Source: Salsipaludibacter albus
GTDB taxonomy: Bacteria; Actinomycetota; Nitriliruptoria; Nitriliruptorales; Nitriliruptoraceae
Assembly: GCF_019798055.1 (NCBI RefSeq)
Contig: NZ_JAHOPH010000008.1
Location: 62,001-126,000 of the forward strand
Length of the DNA stretch: 64,000 nt
Reading direction: 5' to 3'
Every line of letters starts with the position of its first letter. The first letter of the stretch is position 1. The position numbers and the translations under genes were made by a program. Below the pieces are notes generated by a model. It was given only the letters and a program-made list of their open reading frames with translations, had not been told where the DNA came from and searched no databases. Shown here one piece after another: positions 40,268 through 49,183 of the stretch.

Positions 40268-43012
40268 GTGCCATCGACTGCCGCCATGTCCGTGCCGACA
40301 CGACCGCACGTCCGCCTCGTCCTGGCCCTCGCCGCACTCGCCGGCCTGCTGGTCGGCCTGCTGCCCGCGCCGGCTGCGCACGCCGCGGTCACGTGGCGCG
40401 TCGGACCCCCGGGCACGTCCGCCCAGGTCGACTTCGCCCTGGTGCAGGACGCGATCGACGCGGCCGCGGACGGTGACGTGGTCGAGGTCCTGCCCGGCGA
40501 GTACGCCGAGCTGCTCGACTTCGGTGGCAAGGCCATCACGGTCCGGTCCACCAACGGCCCGGAGGCGACCGTCCTCAACGGGTACCGCGACGGCACGGTG
40601 GTCACCTTCGACGACGACGAGGGCCCGGCCAGCGTCCTGGCCGGCTTCACGATCCGCGGGGGCCTCGGGTCGGTGTCGCTGGGCAGCGGGGAGGGGGGCG
40701 GCGTCAGGATCGACCGTGCGTCGCCCACGGTCCGCGACAACGTGGTCGTCGACAACGCGGCCTGCTCCGGGGCCGGCATCGCGGTCGCGTTCGGGTCGCC
40801 GATCATTGCCGACAACACGATCCGCGACAACTTCCGACAGGGCTGCAGTGGCGGGTCCGGGGGCGGCGGCATCCGCGTCCGTGGCGACGGGGGTGGGACG
40901 ACGACCATCACCGGCAACGTGATCGCCGACAACCATCTCAACGGGGGCGGCCCCGGAGGCGGGATCGACCTGTTCGCGGCGGGGGCGGTCGAGATCATCG
41001 GCAACCACATCACCGGCAACACGGTGTCCTACGGACGCGGGGGTGGGATCAGCATCGTCAACGGCACGTCCCCGCGGATCGTGCAGAACGAGATCTCCGG
41101 CAACCATGCCCACTTCGAGGGTGGCGGCATCTGGTGGCTCGCACCCAGCAGCACGCCGTCCGGGGTGCTGGTGGGCAACACGCTGGCCGGCAACACGGTC
41201 GGGTCCACGTCCGACGACGGCGGTGCGGCACTGCTGCTGGACGGCTGGACGTCCGCCATCGACGTGGTCGACAACGTGTTCACGGGTGACGATCCCGAGA
41301 CCGTCGTCTGTGGTGCGTCCTACGGCCACGAGACGCCGACGCTGCAGCACAACCTGTTCTGGTCCGGCACGGGTGCGGCCTTCACCGGGGCGTGCACGGC
41401 GCCGTCGTCCGACGACGGCAACGTCGAGGCGGCCCCGGGCTTCGTCCCCGGCACCTTCGTGCCGGCCCCGGGATCGCCCCTGGTGGACGCCGGGGTGTTC
41501 CGACCCGAACTGCCGACGGGCGACCTCGCCGGCAACGCGCGCGTCCGGGACGGGGACGGCGACGGCACGGCCACGGTCGACATCGGGGCCTGGGAGGCCG
41601 ACGCAGGTGAATGGGGCGTCCCGGCCGCCCCGATCGGCGTGACCGCGACCCTCGCGGGGCCGGACCTGTGGATCGACTGGGCCCCGCCCGAGCCGACGGG
41701 TGCCCTGCCCCTGCTCGCCTACGAGGTGGAGGTCGGCGACGAGGTCTGGTCGGTCGAGCCGGACTCGACGTACCTCGACCTCGACGCCGACGACGTCCCC
41801 GACGACACCGAGGTCGCGGTCCGGGCCGTGAACGCGGCGGGTCCGGGGCCGTGGGCCAACGCGGACATCGAGCTCCTGGTCGTCGTCCCGGGCGAGCCCA
41901 CCGACCTGTCGGCCGTCCGCGACGGTGACGAGATCGGGGTCACGTGGGGCCCACCGGAGCACGACGGCGGGGGCACGATCGTCGGGTGGGTCGTCCGGTG
42001 GAGCTACGACGACGATCCCGACATGGCGGTCCGCGAGCTCACCGCCGACACCCGGAGCGTGTCCGTCCCGGCGGCACCCGACCAGCGGGTCTTCATCGAG
42101 GTCATGGCGGTCAACCAGGCGGGCTGGGGCAGCGAGGCGTTCGTCGAGGTGCCGCCGGTCGCGACCACGCCGGGCCCGGTCGTCGAACTCGTCGCCAACC
42201 TCTGGCAGGACGTGGTCACGGTGGCGTGGCAGCCACCCGCCGACGACGGCGGCAGCCCGGTCACGGGGTACCGCGTGGAGTACGCCGGCGGGGCCACCAC
42301 GGTCGATGCCGCGACCACCCTGGTCGAGCTGCCGTGGGTGCCCGCCGGCGACGCGGTCGTCGTGACCGCCAGCAACGCGCTCGGCAGGGGCGAGGAGGCG
42401 ACGGCCACCATCCGCGACTGGGCCGAGCCCCCCTCCGAGCCGACCGAGGTCACCGCAGTCGGTGGGGTCGGCCGCGTCATGGTCTCGTGGGAGCCACCCG
42501 AGTGGGACGGTGGTGCCACGATCGCCGACTACCTCCTGCAGGTGGGGGTCGGCGGCGGCACCACGGTTGCCGGCGACGTCCACGAGTACGTGGTCGAGGG
42601 CCTCGATCCCGGCGAGACCGTCACCGTCACGGTGCGGGCCCGCAACCGGGCGGGCACCAGCGACGGCGCCAGCGCCACCGCCACCACGGTGGACGTGCCG
42701 TCGGCACCCCGCAACCTGGCCGCGACGACCCAGAAGCGCGACGAGCTGGCGATCTCGTGGTCGCCACCGACCGACGACGGGGGCAACCAGCTCGCCGGCT
42801 ACCGCGTCACCGAGGTCCGCAGTGGCCAGACCCGCCAGGTGCCGGCCACGAGCACGACCCTGGTCCTGGCGGGGGTCGACAAGGGGTCGTGGGAGGTCGA
42901 GGTGGTGGCGGTCAACGACGCGGGGACCGGTCCGCCCGCGACGCTGGCCAGCGGCGGGGACGGTGGCGATGGGGGTGGCCCACCGAAGTGCCATCCCAAG
43001 CGGGGCTGCTGA
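40268..43012 (+). CDS. Secreted parallel beta-helix protein with five fibronectin type III domains
   Basis: The 914-residue protein has a signal peptide (about residues 14-39, ending PAAHAAV), a right-handed beta-helix region (about 55-385) with repeated VxDNxxxxNxxxGGGI units (PTVRDNVVVDN, PIIADNTIRDN, VEIIGNHITGN, PRIVQNEISGN), and five fibronectin type III domains to the end, each with a W-x-PPxxDGG motif. It ends in Cys-rich KCHPKRGC. Such proteins bind or degrade polysaccharides outside the cell; no lyase catalytic residues can be named. A TTGACA at 40206 may be part of its promoter, though the -10 is poor. Confidence 0.83.
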   Translation: MPSTAAMSVPTRPHVRLVLALAALAGLLVGLLPAPAAHAAVTWRVGPPGTSAQVDFALVQDAIDAAADGDVVEVLPGEYAELLDFGGKAITVRSTNGPEATVLNGYRDGTVVTFDDDEGPASVLAGFTIRGGLGSVSLGSGEGGGVRIDRASPTVRDNVVVDNAACSGAGIAVAFGSPIIADNTIRDNFRQGCSGGSGGGGIRVRGDGGGTTTITGNVIADNHLNGGGPGGGIDLFAAGAVEIIGNHITGNTVSYGRGGGISIVNGTSPRIVQNEISGNHAHFEGGGIWWLAPSSTPSGVLVGNTLAGNTVGSTSDDGGAALLLDGWTSAIDVVDNVFTGDDPETVVCGASYGHETPTLQHNLFWSGTGAAFTGACTAPSSDDGNVEAAPGFVPGTFVPAPGSPLVDAGVFRPELPTGDLAGNARVRDGDGDGTATVDIGAWEADAGEWGVPAAPIGVTATLAGPDLWIDWAPPEPTGALPLLAYEVEVGDEVWSVEPDSTYLDLDADDVPDDTEVAVRAVNAAGPGPWANADIELLVVVPGEPTDLSAVRDGDEIGVTWGPPEHDGGGTIVGWVVRWSYDDDPDMAVRELTADTRSVSVPAAPDQRVFIEVMAVNQAGWGSEAFVEVPPVATTPGPVVELVANLWQDVVTVAWQPPADDGGSPVTGYRVEYAGGATTVDAATTLVELPWVPAGDAVVVTASNALGRGEEATATIRDWAEPPSEPTEVTAVGGVGRVMVSWEPPEWDGGATIADYLLQVGVGGGTTVAGDVHEYVVEGLDPGETVTVTVRARNRAGTSDGASATATTVDVPSAPRNLAATTQKRDELAISWSPPTDDGGNQLAGYRVTEVRSGQTRQVPATSTTLVLAGVDKGSWEVEVVAVNDAGTGPPATLASGGDGGDGGGPPKCHPKRGC

Positions 43013-43041
43013 GCCCTCGCCTGCCCGAAGCTGCGGGCCGG

Positions 43042-43686
43042 TCAGGCGCGGCTGCGCAACTCGCGCGGAACCTGCACGGGGCCGTCGTCCGGCGGCAGGT
43101 GCGGCTGGGCGTTGTAGGACTGCAGCCAGGCATGCCCGTCGACCATCAGGACCTCGGACACCGCGGTGTTGCCGACCCCGCCCAGCGTGCGAGGTGGCAG
43201 GTCGAGCAGCGCATGCAGCCCATGCCAGATCGACCCCCCGTGGGTGACCAGCACGACCGCCTCCACCCCGTCGGCGTGACGCCGGATCGCCGGCACGACC
43301 CGCCCGGCCAGGTCCGGTCCGGACTCGCCCCCGACCTCCGTGGCGACGTCCTCGCCGTCGGCGAAACGCTGCCACAACGTGGAGTCCTCGGCCGTGAGGT
43401 CCTCGACCGAGCGCCCCTCCCAGTCACCGAACGACCGCTCGCGCAGGTCCGGATCGACCTGCAGGTCGGCGCCCAGCGCGGTGGCGACGACCTCACCGGT
43501 CTCGCGGGCCCGTGCGAGGTCGGACGAGACCACGGGCGCGGGCCCGATGGTGCCGGCGAGCCATCCCGCGAGCGCCTCGGCCTGGCGGCGGCCGGTCTCG
43601 CTCAACCCGACCCCGCCGTGGCCCTGCAGGCGTCGCTGGGTGTTCCACACCGACTCGGCGTGGCGCACCAGCAGCACGCGGGTCAC
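43042..43686 (-). CDS. Histidine phosphatase (phosphoglycerate mutase-like)
   Basis: The 214-residue protein has the N-terminal RHAESVWNTQRRLQG motif (catalytic histidine near residue 9) and the second active-site histidine in LVTHGGSIWHG (about 148). Other family residues, Arg in ARARETGEVVA and Glu in LRERSFGDWEG, are present. It is a phosphohydrolase or mutase on a small phosphate ester. Next to rsfS and nadD in Actinobacteria this gene is often a glucosyl-3-phosphoglycerate phosphatase-like or general phosphatase; specificity is not predictable. The GTG start overlaps the rsfS stop by 4 bp. Confidence 0.88.
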   Translation of the reverse strand: MTRVLLVRHAESVWNTQRRLQGHGGVGLSETGRRQAEALAGWLAGTIGPAPVVSSDLARARETGEVVATALGADLQVDPDLRERSFGDWEGRSVEDLTAEDSTLWQRFADGEDVATEVGGESGPDLAGRVVPAIRRHADGVEAVVLVTHGGSIWHGLHALLDLPPRTLGGVGNTAVSEVLMVDGHAWLQSYNAQPHLPPDDGPVQVPRELRSRA

Positions 43687-44198
43687 GACGCCCCCACCGC
43701 GTCCCCACCGTCGGCCCCGACCTCGGACACGTCGTCGGGCGCCTCGTCGTCGCGGGGCGGCCGGGCGCTCTCGATCGCGTCGGCGAGGTCCTCGGACGGG
43801 TCGTCGTCGTCCAGGCGGGTCGCCTCGCGGGTGACCGCGCCGGTCAGCGGCTCGAAGGACCGGACGTCGGAGAACAGGCGGTCGAGGTCGTAGAAGGACC
43901 GCTGGTCGGTCTGGAAGACGTGCGCGACCACGTCGCCGTAGTCCAGCAGCACCCAGCCGGACTCGGGCGTGCCCTCGCGACGCAGCGGCCGTCGATCCCC
44001 GGTCTCGCGCAGGCGCTCCTCGATGTTGTCCACCACGGCCCGGACCTGGCGGTCCGACGACGCGGACGCGATCGCGAACACGTCGACGACGGCCAGGACG
44101 TCGGCGACGTCGTACAGGGCGAGGTTGGACGCCAACTTGTCGTCGGCGGCCGTGGCGACCTCGACGGCCAGTTCGATGGCCTCGGATGTTGCGGGCAC
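43683..44198 (-). CDS. rsfS: Ribosomal silencing factor RsfS
   Basis: The 171-residue protein has the RsfS core VATAADDKLASNLALYDVADVLAVVDVFAIASASSDRQV (residues about 14-52) and GWVLLDYGDVVAHVFQTDQRSFYDLDRLFSD (about 85-115). RsfS binds ribosomal protein L14 and blocks 30S-50S joining in starvation. A ~55-residue acidic C-terminal extension (DDDDPSEDLADAIESARPPRDDEAPDD) goes beyond the usual ~120 residues. The GTG at 44198 follows AAAGGA. It lies downstream of nadD in the usual order, with a gap of 154 bp. Confidence 0.92.
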   Translation of the reverse strand: MPATSEAIELAVEVATAADDKLASNLALYDVADVLAVVDVFAIASASSDRQVRAVVDNIEERLRETGDRRPLRREGTPESGWVLLDYGDVVAHVFQTDQRSFYDLDRLFSDVRSFEPLTGAVTREATRLDDDDPSEDLADAIESARPPRDDEAPDDVSEVGADGGDAVGAS

Positions 44199-44352
44199 GG
44201 CGGTCCTTTGTGGTGGTTCACGGGTCCGGCCGACACCGGGATCCCGGGCGGCGCCTCCCCACGATCCAACCACACGACCCCCGGCGCTGCAGGTGTGCGA
44301 CCCGACCCCCGGCCACCACACCCGGCCCGTCGGGTGGGCAGGGTGGGGGGAC

Positions 44353-44931
44353 TCACCCCGGCAGGTACAGGCCGTGCTCCGCCACGTAGTCCCGGACCGG
44401 GTCCGGGACCCGGTAACGGACCGAGCGCCCGGACGCGACGTCGGCTCGCAGCCCGGTCGAGGAGATGTCGACCAGCGGCGCGTCCACCCACGTGACCCGG
44501 TCCATCAACTCGTGGATCGGGCGCTGGCTGCCGGGACGGCCGACGACCACGAAGGTCGCGAGCTCGAGCGCGTCGGTGATCCGGCGCCAGGCCGGCAGGT
44601 GGGCGGCGGCGTCCGCACCGAGCAGGAACACGAAACGCGTGCCGGGCTCCTCCTCGTGGAGCATCTCCAGCGTGTCGGCGGTGTAGGTCGGCCCGTCCCG
44701 GTGGGTCTCGCGGTCGTCGACCGACAGGCACGGGTCGTCGGCCACGGCCGCCCGGGCCATCGCCACCCGGTGGTGGGCGGCCGACTCGGAGTCCTTCATC
44801 CACGGGTCGCCGGCGACCAGCAGGCGCAGCTCGTCCAGGCCGAGCCGGTCGGCGACCACGTCGGCGACCACGAGGTGGCCGAGGTGCACCGGGTCGAAGG
44901 TGCCGCCCAGCAGGCCGACGTGGCGACTCAT
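44353..44931 (-). CDS. nadD: Nicotinate-nucleotide adenylyltransferase
   Basis: The 192-residue protein starts MSRHVGLLGGTFDPVHLGH, the nucleotidyltransferase (T/H)xGH motif, and has LVAGDPWMKDSE and the C-terminal ISSTGLRADVASGRSVRYRVPDPVRDY, the NadD signature with ISSTxLR. It makes nicotinate adenine dinucleotide from nicotinate mononucleotide and ATP in NAD synthesis. Its start overlaps the stop of the VWA gene (ATGA), so it is coupled to that module. Confidence 0.93.
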   Translation of the reverse strand: MSRHVGLLGGTFDPVHLGHLVVADVVADRLGLDELRLLVAGDPWMKDSESAAHHRVAMARAAVADDPCLSVDDRETHRDGPTYTADTLEMLHEEEPGTRFVFLLGADAAAHLPAWRRITDALELATFVVVGRPGSQRPIHELMDRVTWVDAPLVDISSTGLRADVASGRSVRYRVPDPVRDYVAEHGLYLPG

Positions 44932-46349
44932 GTCAGCTCCCGGACGAAATCGGCCAACTGGCGGAGGTTGCGCACCTCGACCATGTCCTCGACGTGGCGG
45001 GCGTAGTCGGCCGTGATCGAGTCCCCGGTCCCCCAGTAGGCGGCGGACTCGGGGTTGAGCCAGTAGACGCGACGGGCGCGGGTCGCGATCTCGGCCAGGA
45101 CCCACGACGACGACGCCCGGTAGTTGTTGCGGGCGTCGCCCAGCACCAGGACCGTGGACCGCGGGGTGATCTCGTCGACGAAGCGCTCGTGGAAGACCTC
45201 GAAGGCGTGCCCGTAGTCGCTGTGGCCGTCGAGCCACACCAGGTCGGCCTCGGAACTCATCCGCCGGATCGCCTCGTCGAAGTCGCGCCCCTCGAACAGC
45301 TCGGTGACCTCGTCGAGCGTGTCGATGAAGGCGAAGGACCGCACCCGGGAGAACTGTTCCTGGAGACTGTGGACCAGCATCAGGGTGAATCGCGCGAACG
45401 AGGCCACCGACCCGGACACGTCGGTGATCACGACCAGCTCGGGCTTGTGGGGCTTGCGGGGACGGAACACCGGGTCCATCGGCACGCCCCCCGTCGACAG
45501 GGACCGACGCACGGTGCGCCGCACGTCCAGGCGACCGTCCCGCCCACGCCGACGCTTGACCTGGGTCCGGGTCGCGAGCTTGCGGGCCAGCGGGGCGACC
45601 TGGGCGCGCAGCTCGGCCGCCTCGGCGGCGGTCATGCGGAAGAAGTCGACCTCGTCCAGGGCCGGCTTGACGACCCGGTCGGCCAGGTCGTCGAGGTCGG
45701 AGCGCTCGGCGGTCCGGCGGCGGATCTCGGCGTCGACCTCGCGTCGGAACTCGGCGAGTCGCTCCTCGAACTCGTCGCGGAGCAGGCGCTGGGCCCGCGC
45801 GTCGTCGTCGGTCGCACCACGGGCCTCGAGCAGGGAGTCGAGCAGCGTGTGGGGGTCGAGCGCGCGACGGACCCGGTAGGAGAAGAAGGCCGGCTGGCCG
45901 TCCCGTCCCTCCACCCGGCCGAAGGCGTCGACGGCCTCGCGGGCGAGGCGCCGCACCGCGTCGTCGTCACCGCCGAGCAACGCGTCGAGCAGGGCCGTGT
46001 CGAACGCGTCGCGGTCCACCTCCCCGTCCTCGCCGACGTGCTCGGCCGGCAGCGCCTCCCCGTCGGAGGGGACACGCCGGGCCGGGAAGTACAGCTCGAA
46101 CAGGTCGTCGAAGGTGCGACGGTCACCCCCGGAGGACACCGTGACGGTCGCCAGTGCCTCGCGGACGACCGGGCGACGCAGCAGGTCCACCTCCCCGAGT
46201 GCACGGACCGCGTCGATGGCCTCGGACTGGGTCGCCGTGACGCCGGCGCGCCGCAGGGCCCCCACGAAGGCCAGGGTGCGGTCGAACAGGCCGGAGTCAT
46301 CGGGCTCACCGAGCGCGTCGGACTGGTCGGGCGCGGGCCGGGCGGTCAT
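44928..46349 (-). CDS. VWA domain (CoxE-like) protein
   Basis: The 473-residue protein has a helical N-terminal region (about residues 1-290) and a C-terminal von Willebrand A domain with the MIDAS motif DVSGSVASF at about 308-316 and a VLVLGDARNNYR segment near 420. CoxE-like VWA proteins work with MoxR AAA ATPases to activate or mature a target enzyme or membrane complex; the MoxR partner is the next gene upstream. The ATG is 30 bp after the moxR stop. In most Actinobacteria nothing of this kind lies before nadD, so the module is an insertion. Confidence 0.85.
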   Translation of the reverse strand: MTARPAPDQSDALGEPDDSGLFDRTLAFVGALRRAGVTATQSEAIDAVRALGEVDLLRRPVVREALATVTVSSGGDRRTFDDLFELYFPARRVPSDGEALPAEHVGEDGEVDRDAFDTALLDALLGGDDDAVRRLAREAVDAFGRVEGRDGQPAFFSYRVRRALDPHTLLDSLLEARGATDDDARAQRLLRDEFEERLAEFRREVDAEIRRRTAERSDLDDLADRVVKPALDEVDFFRMTAAEAAELRAQVAPLARKLATRTQVKRRRGRDGRLDVRRTVRRSLSTGGVPMDPVFRPRKPHKPELVVITDVSGSVASFARFTLMLVHSLQEQFSRVRSFAFIDTLDEVTELFEGRDFDEAIRRMSSEADLVWLDGHSDYGHAFEVFHERFVDEITPRSTVLVLGDARNNYRASSSWVLAEIATRARRVYWLNPESAAYWGTGDSITADYARHVEDMVEVRNLRQLADFVRELT

Positions 46350-46379
46350 CGGGTCACCGGGACGGTCGGGCAGGACACC

Positions 46380-47258
46380 TCAGTTGAGCTCGGGCCGGGG
46401 CGAGACCTGCAGGTGGCTGGTGGCCCGGGTCACGTCCTGGTGGTACTTCAGGGCCACGTTCAGGGTCCGCGACAGCGCCTCGTCGTCGACCGACTCGTAG
46501 CCCAGCTCGACCAGGGTCGCAGCCCAGTCCAGTGTCTCGGACACGCTCGGCGCCTTCTTCAGCTCCAGTGCGCGCAGGCTGCGGACCACCCGCACGACCT
46601 GCTCGACCAGTGCCGCGGACGCCTCGGGGACGCGACGTCGGACGATCTCGGCCTCCCGTGCGGGGGTCGGGTAGTCGAGGTGGAGGTACAGCGCACGACG
46701 CTTGAGCGCCTCGGACAGCTCCCGGGTGTTGTTGGAGGTCAGTACGACGAACGGGCGGCGCGTGCCGGTCACGGTGCCCAGTTCGGGGATGGTGACCTGG
46801 AAGTCGGACAGGATCTCGAGCAGCAGCGCCTCGAACTCGAAGTCGACCTTGTCGACCTCGTCGATCAGCAGGACGGTGTCGCGCTCGGCCCGCAGTGCCC
46901 GCAGCAACGGCCGCTCCAGCAGGTAGTCCTGGCCGAAGATGTCGTCGTGGACGTCGTCGAAGTCCTCGCCGTCACGACCGGCCTGGATGCGCAGCAGCTG
47001 CTTCTTGTAGTTCCACTCGTACAGCGCCTTGGCCTCGTCGAGACCCTCGTAGCACTGCAGCCGGACCAGGTCGGCGCCACGGGCGGCCGCGACCGCCTTG
47101 GCCAGCTCGGTCTTGCCGGTGCCGGCCGGGCCCTCGACCAGGATCGGCTTGCCCAGCCGCTGGGCGAGCCACACGACGGTGTCGATGCGCTCGTCGGTCA
47201 GGTAGTCGACGTCGGCGAGGCGGTCGTGCACGTCGTCGTAGGAGGCGAACTCGGCCAC
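46380..47258 (-). CDS. MoxR-family AAA+ ATPase
   Basis: The 292-residue protein has Walker A EGPAGTGKTELAK (about residues 42-54), Walker B VLLIDEVDK (about 124-132), sensor 1 LTSNNTREL and the MoxR-typical LHLDYPTPAREAEIV. MoxR proteins act as chaperone ATPases, usually with a VWA protein such as the one encoded downstream. The GTG at 47258 follows CAGGAG. It is preceded by the DUF2207 gene in the same direction. Confidence 0.9.
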   Translation of the reverse strand: MAEFASYDDVHDRLADVDYLTDERIDTVVWLAQRLGKPILVEGPAGTGKTELAKAVAAARGADLVRLQCYEGLDEAKALYEWNYKKQLLRIQAGRDGEDFDDVHDDIFGQDYLLERPLLRALRAERDTVLLIDEVDKVDFEFEALLLEILSDFQVTIPELGTVTGTRRPFVVLTSNNTRELSEALKRRALYLHLDYPTPAREAEIVRRRVPEASAALVEQVVRVVRSLRALELKKAPSVSETLDWAATLVELGYESVDDEALSRTLNVALKYHQDVTRATSHLQVSPRPELN

Positions 47259-47296
47259 ACGGGCTCCTGGGGAATGGTTCCCCACAGGATACGGCG

Positions 47297-49183
47297 CTAC
47301 CAGGCCCCGCCGCCGCCACCACCGCCGCCGCCCCCGGAGAAGCTGCCCCCGCCGGAGAACCCGGACCCGCCCCCGGACGAGGACGGGGGCGCGGCCGCGA
47401 CGGCGTTGGACGACACCGACGAGAACGAGTTCACGCCGGCCGAGAACCGCGCGGCGTCGAACACGCCGACCCCGGTGTAGTAGCCACCGACGGCGTGCTG
47501 GATGTCCACGCCGACGTCGGCGAAGGCCTTGGCCCAGCGGTCGACCACGCCGAAGACCACGGCGTAGGGCAGGTAGGTCGCGAAGATCTGTTCCTTCTCG
47601 GCAAAGTCCATCCGGTCGGCCTCCGCCCGTTCCACGAACTCGCGGAACCCCATCGTCTCGACCAGCAGTCGGGACCCCGCCACGGTCCGGGACGGCGCGT
47701 TGCGGGCCACGGCCAGGGTGACCACGCCGACGATGCCCAGGGCCAGGGCGATCGCGGCGAGCCCGCGTGACCAGGTCACCACGGCCACGCCGACGGCCGC
47801 GACGAGCACGAGGACCCCGACGACGATGAAGGGCACGGCGGCGTGCTTCGGGTTGCGGCGGAACCACCCACGGGTGGTCACCACGTCGTAGAGCATCGTC
47901 GACACCGACTGGTAGGTGCCGGAGAAGGTGCCCTTCAGCTCCGAGACGTTCACCTCCGTGCGACCGTCGAACAGGCCGGTCAGCAGCTCGGCCTCGTAGG
48001 CCTGGAGCGCGGACACGTCGGCCCCGGGGGTCCGGGACAGTTCCCAGTCGTCCTTGGAGAACCAGCCACCGCGATCCACCTCGGCGATGGTGAGGTAGCC
48101 CCGTGCGGCCAGGTCGACGATCGTGGCCGACACGTCGACCGGGTCGACTCGATCGTCGACGACGACGCCGAGGATCCCGGGCGGCAGGTCGTCGGGCGGG
48201 CGGAACTGCACCGGGACGACGGGGTTGGCGAACAGCGCCAGTCGCTGCCCGTCCTCGTCGGTGCGCACGGCACCGCCGGCGGTCACCCCGCCGACCGCGA
48301 CCCGGTCACGACCCACGCGCCAGATCTGCCACGACGCCAGCGCGACGCCCAGGACCAGCACCAGCAGTGCGGCCGGGATGGCGTAGGGGCTGCCGAACAA
48401 CGCCCAGGCCAGGTCCGGCCGACGCACGAGGATGGGGTCGGTGACGTCCACGGCGGCCGGGTCGAGGCCGACGACGATCGTGGGGTACGCCCCGGGCAGG
48501 ACCTGCCCGAACGTGAAGGTCGCGCCCGCGTCGTCGGACGTCGCCGGACACGTCACGTCGCTGGTGCCGGCGCTGCCGGCGTAGCACGCCACCTGTTCGA
48601 TGCCGTCACCGTGGACCGCCACCTGCAGGTCGTCGATGGGGACGGGCCACGTGCCGATCGGGTCCCAGTACAGCTCGTCGTGGTCGGTGAACCCGTTCAT
48701 GGCGCCACGCACGCGATAGCTGATCACGTAGGACTGCGGTCCGGTCACGTAGACGTCCGGGTCACCAATCCTCGCGGTCAGCTCGTCGCCCGACGTCGAC
48801 AGGTCGACGTCGGTCGGTGCGCCGCTGGGCGACGAGACCGCCAGGTCGTCGATCTCGGTCGCGCGCTGGTAGTCGGCCGGGTCGCCGTCGAGCTCGATGG
48901 TCGAGTCGGGCGGCAGGGGGTTCGGCAGGGCCTCACGCACGTCCCAGTAGCGAAAGATCCCCCGCTGGTCACCCTCGAAGTCCACGTCGATGGCCTCGGT
49001 GACCTCGAGGGTGGAGTCGTCCAGGATGGTGATGTCGACGTCGTAGTCGGTGATGGTCCACGGTCCGGAGGTCTGGGCCGATGCGACCGTGACGGACCCG
49101 GCGAGGCCCAGGCCGGCGAGCAGGACGACGAGCAGTGCGGCCCCGAGGGCCCGGACGCGTGACGCGCGGGTGCTCGTGCTCAT
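47297..49183 (-). CDS. DUF2207 membrane protein with Gly-rich C-terminus
   Basis: The 628-residue protein has a signal peptide (about residues 10-36, ending VASAQT), a ~230-residue external beta-rich domain (ITDYDVDITILDDSTLEVTEAIDVDFEGDQRGIFRY, the DUF2207 start), a membrane segment (about 270-290), a cytoplasmic winged-helix-like part, a pair of membrane segments (about 435-480) and a Ser/Gly tail ending in ten or more glycines. This is the YciQ/DUF2207 layout. Genes of this family are commonly next to lemA; function unknown. The start overlaps the lemA stop (ATGA). The Gly tail is encoded by a ccgccgcca-type simple repeat near 47300-47345. Confidence 0.85.
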   Translation of the reverse strand: MSTSTRASRVRALGAALLVVLLAGLGLAGSVTVASAQTSGPWTITDYDVDITILDDSTLEVTEAIDVDFEGDQRGIFRYWDVREALPNPLPPDSTIELDGDPADYQRATEIDDLAVSSPSGAPTDVDLSTSGDELTARIGDPDVYVTGPQSYVISYRVRGAMNGFTDHDELYWDPIGTWPVPIDDLQVAVHGDGIEQVACYAGSAGTSDVTCPATSDDAGATFTFGQVLPGAYPTIVVGLDPAAVDVTDPILVRRPDLAWALFGSPYAIPAALLVLVLGVALASWQIWRVGRDRVAVGGVTAGGAVRTDEDGQRLALFANPVVPVQFRPPDDLPPGILGVVVDDRVDPVDVSATIVDLAARGYLTIAEVDRGGWFSKDDWELSRTPGADVSALQAYEAELLTGLFDGRTEVNVSELKGTFSGTYQSVSTMLYDVVTTRGWFRRNPKHAAVPFIVVGVLVLVAAVGVAVVTWSRGLAAIALALGIVGVVTLAVARNAPSRTVAGSRLLVETMGFREFVERAEADRMDFAEKEQIFATYLPYAVVFGVVDRWAKAFADVGVDIQHAVGGYYTGVGVFDAARFSAGVNSFSSVSSNAVAAAPPSSSGGGSGFSGGGSFSGGGGGGGGGGAW

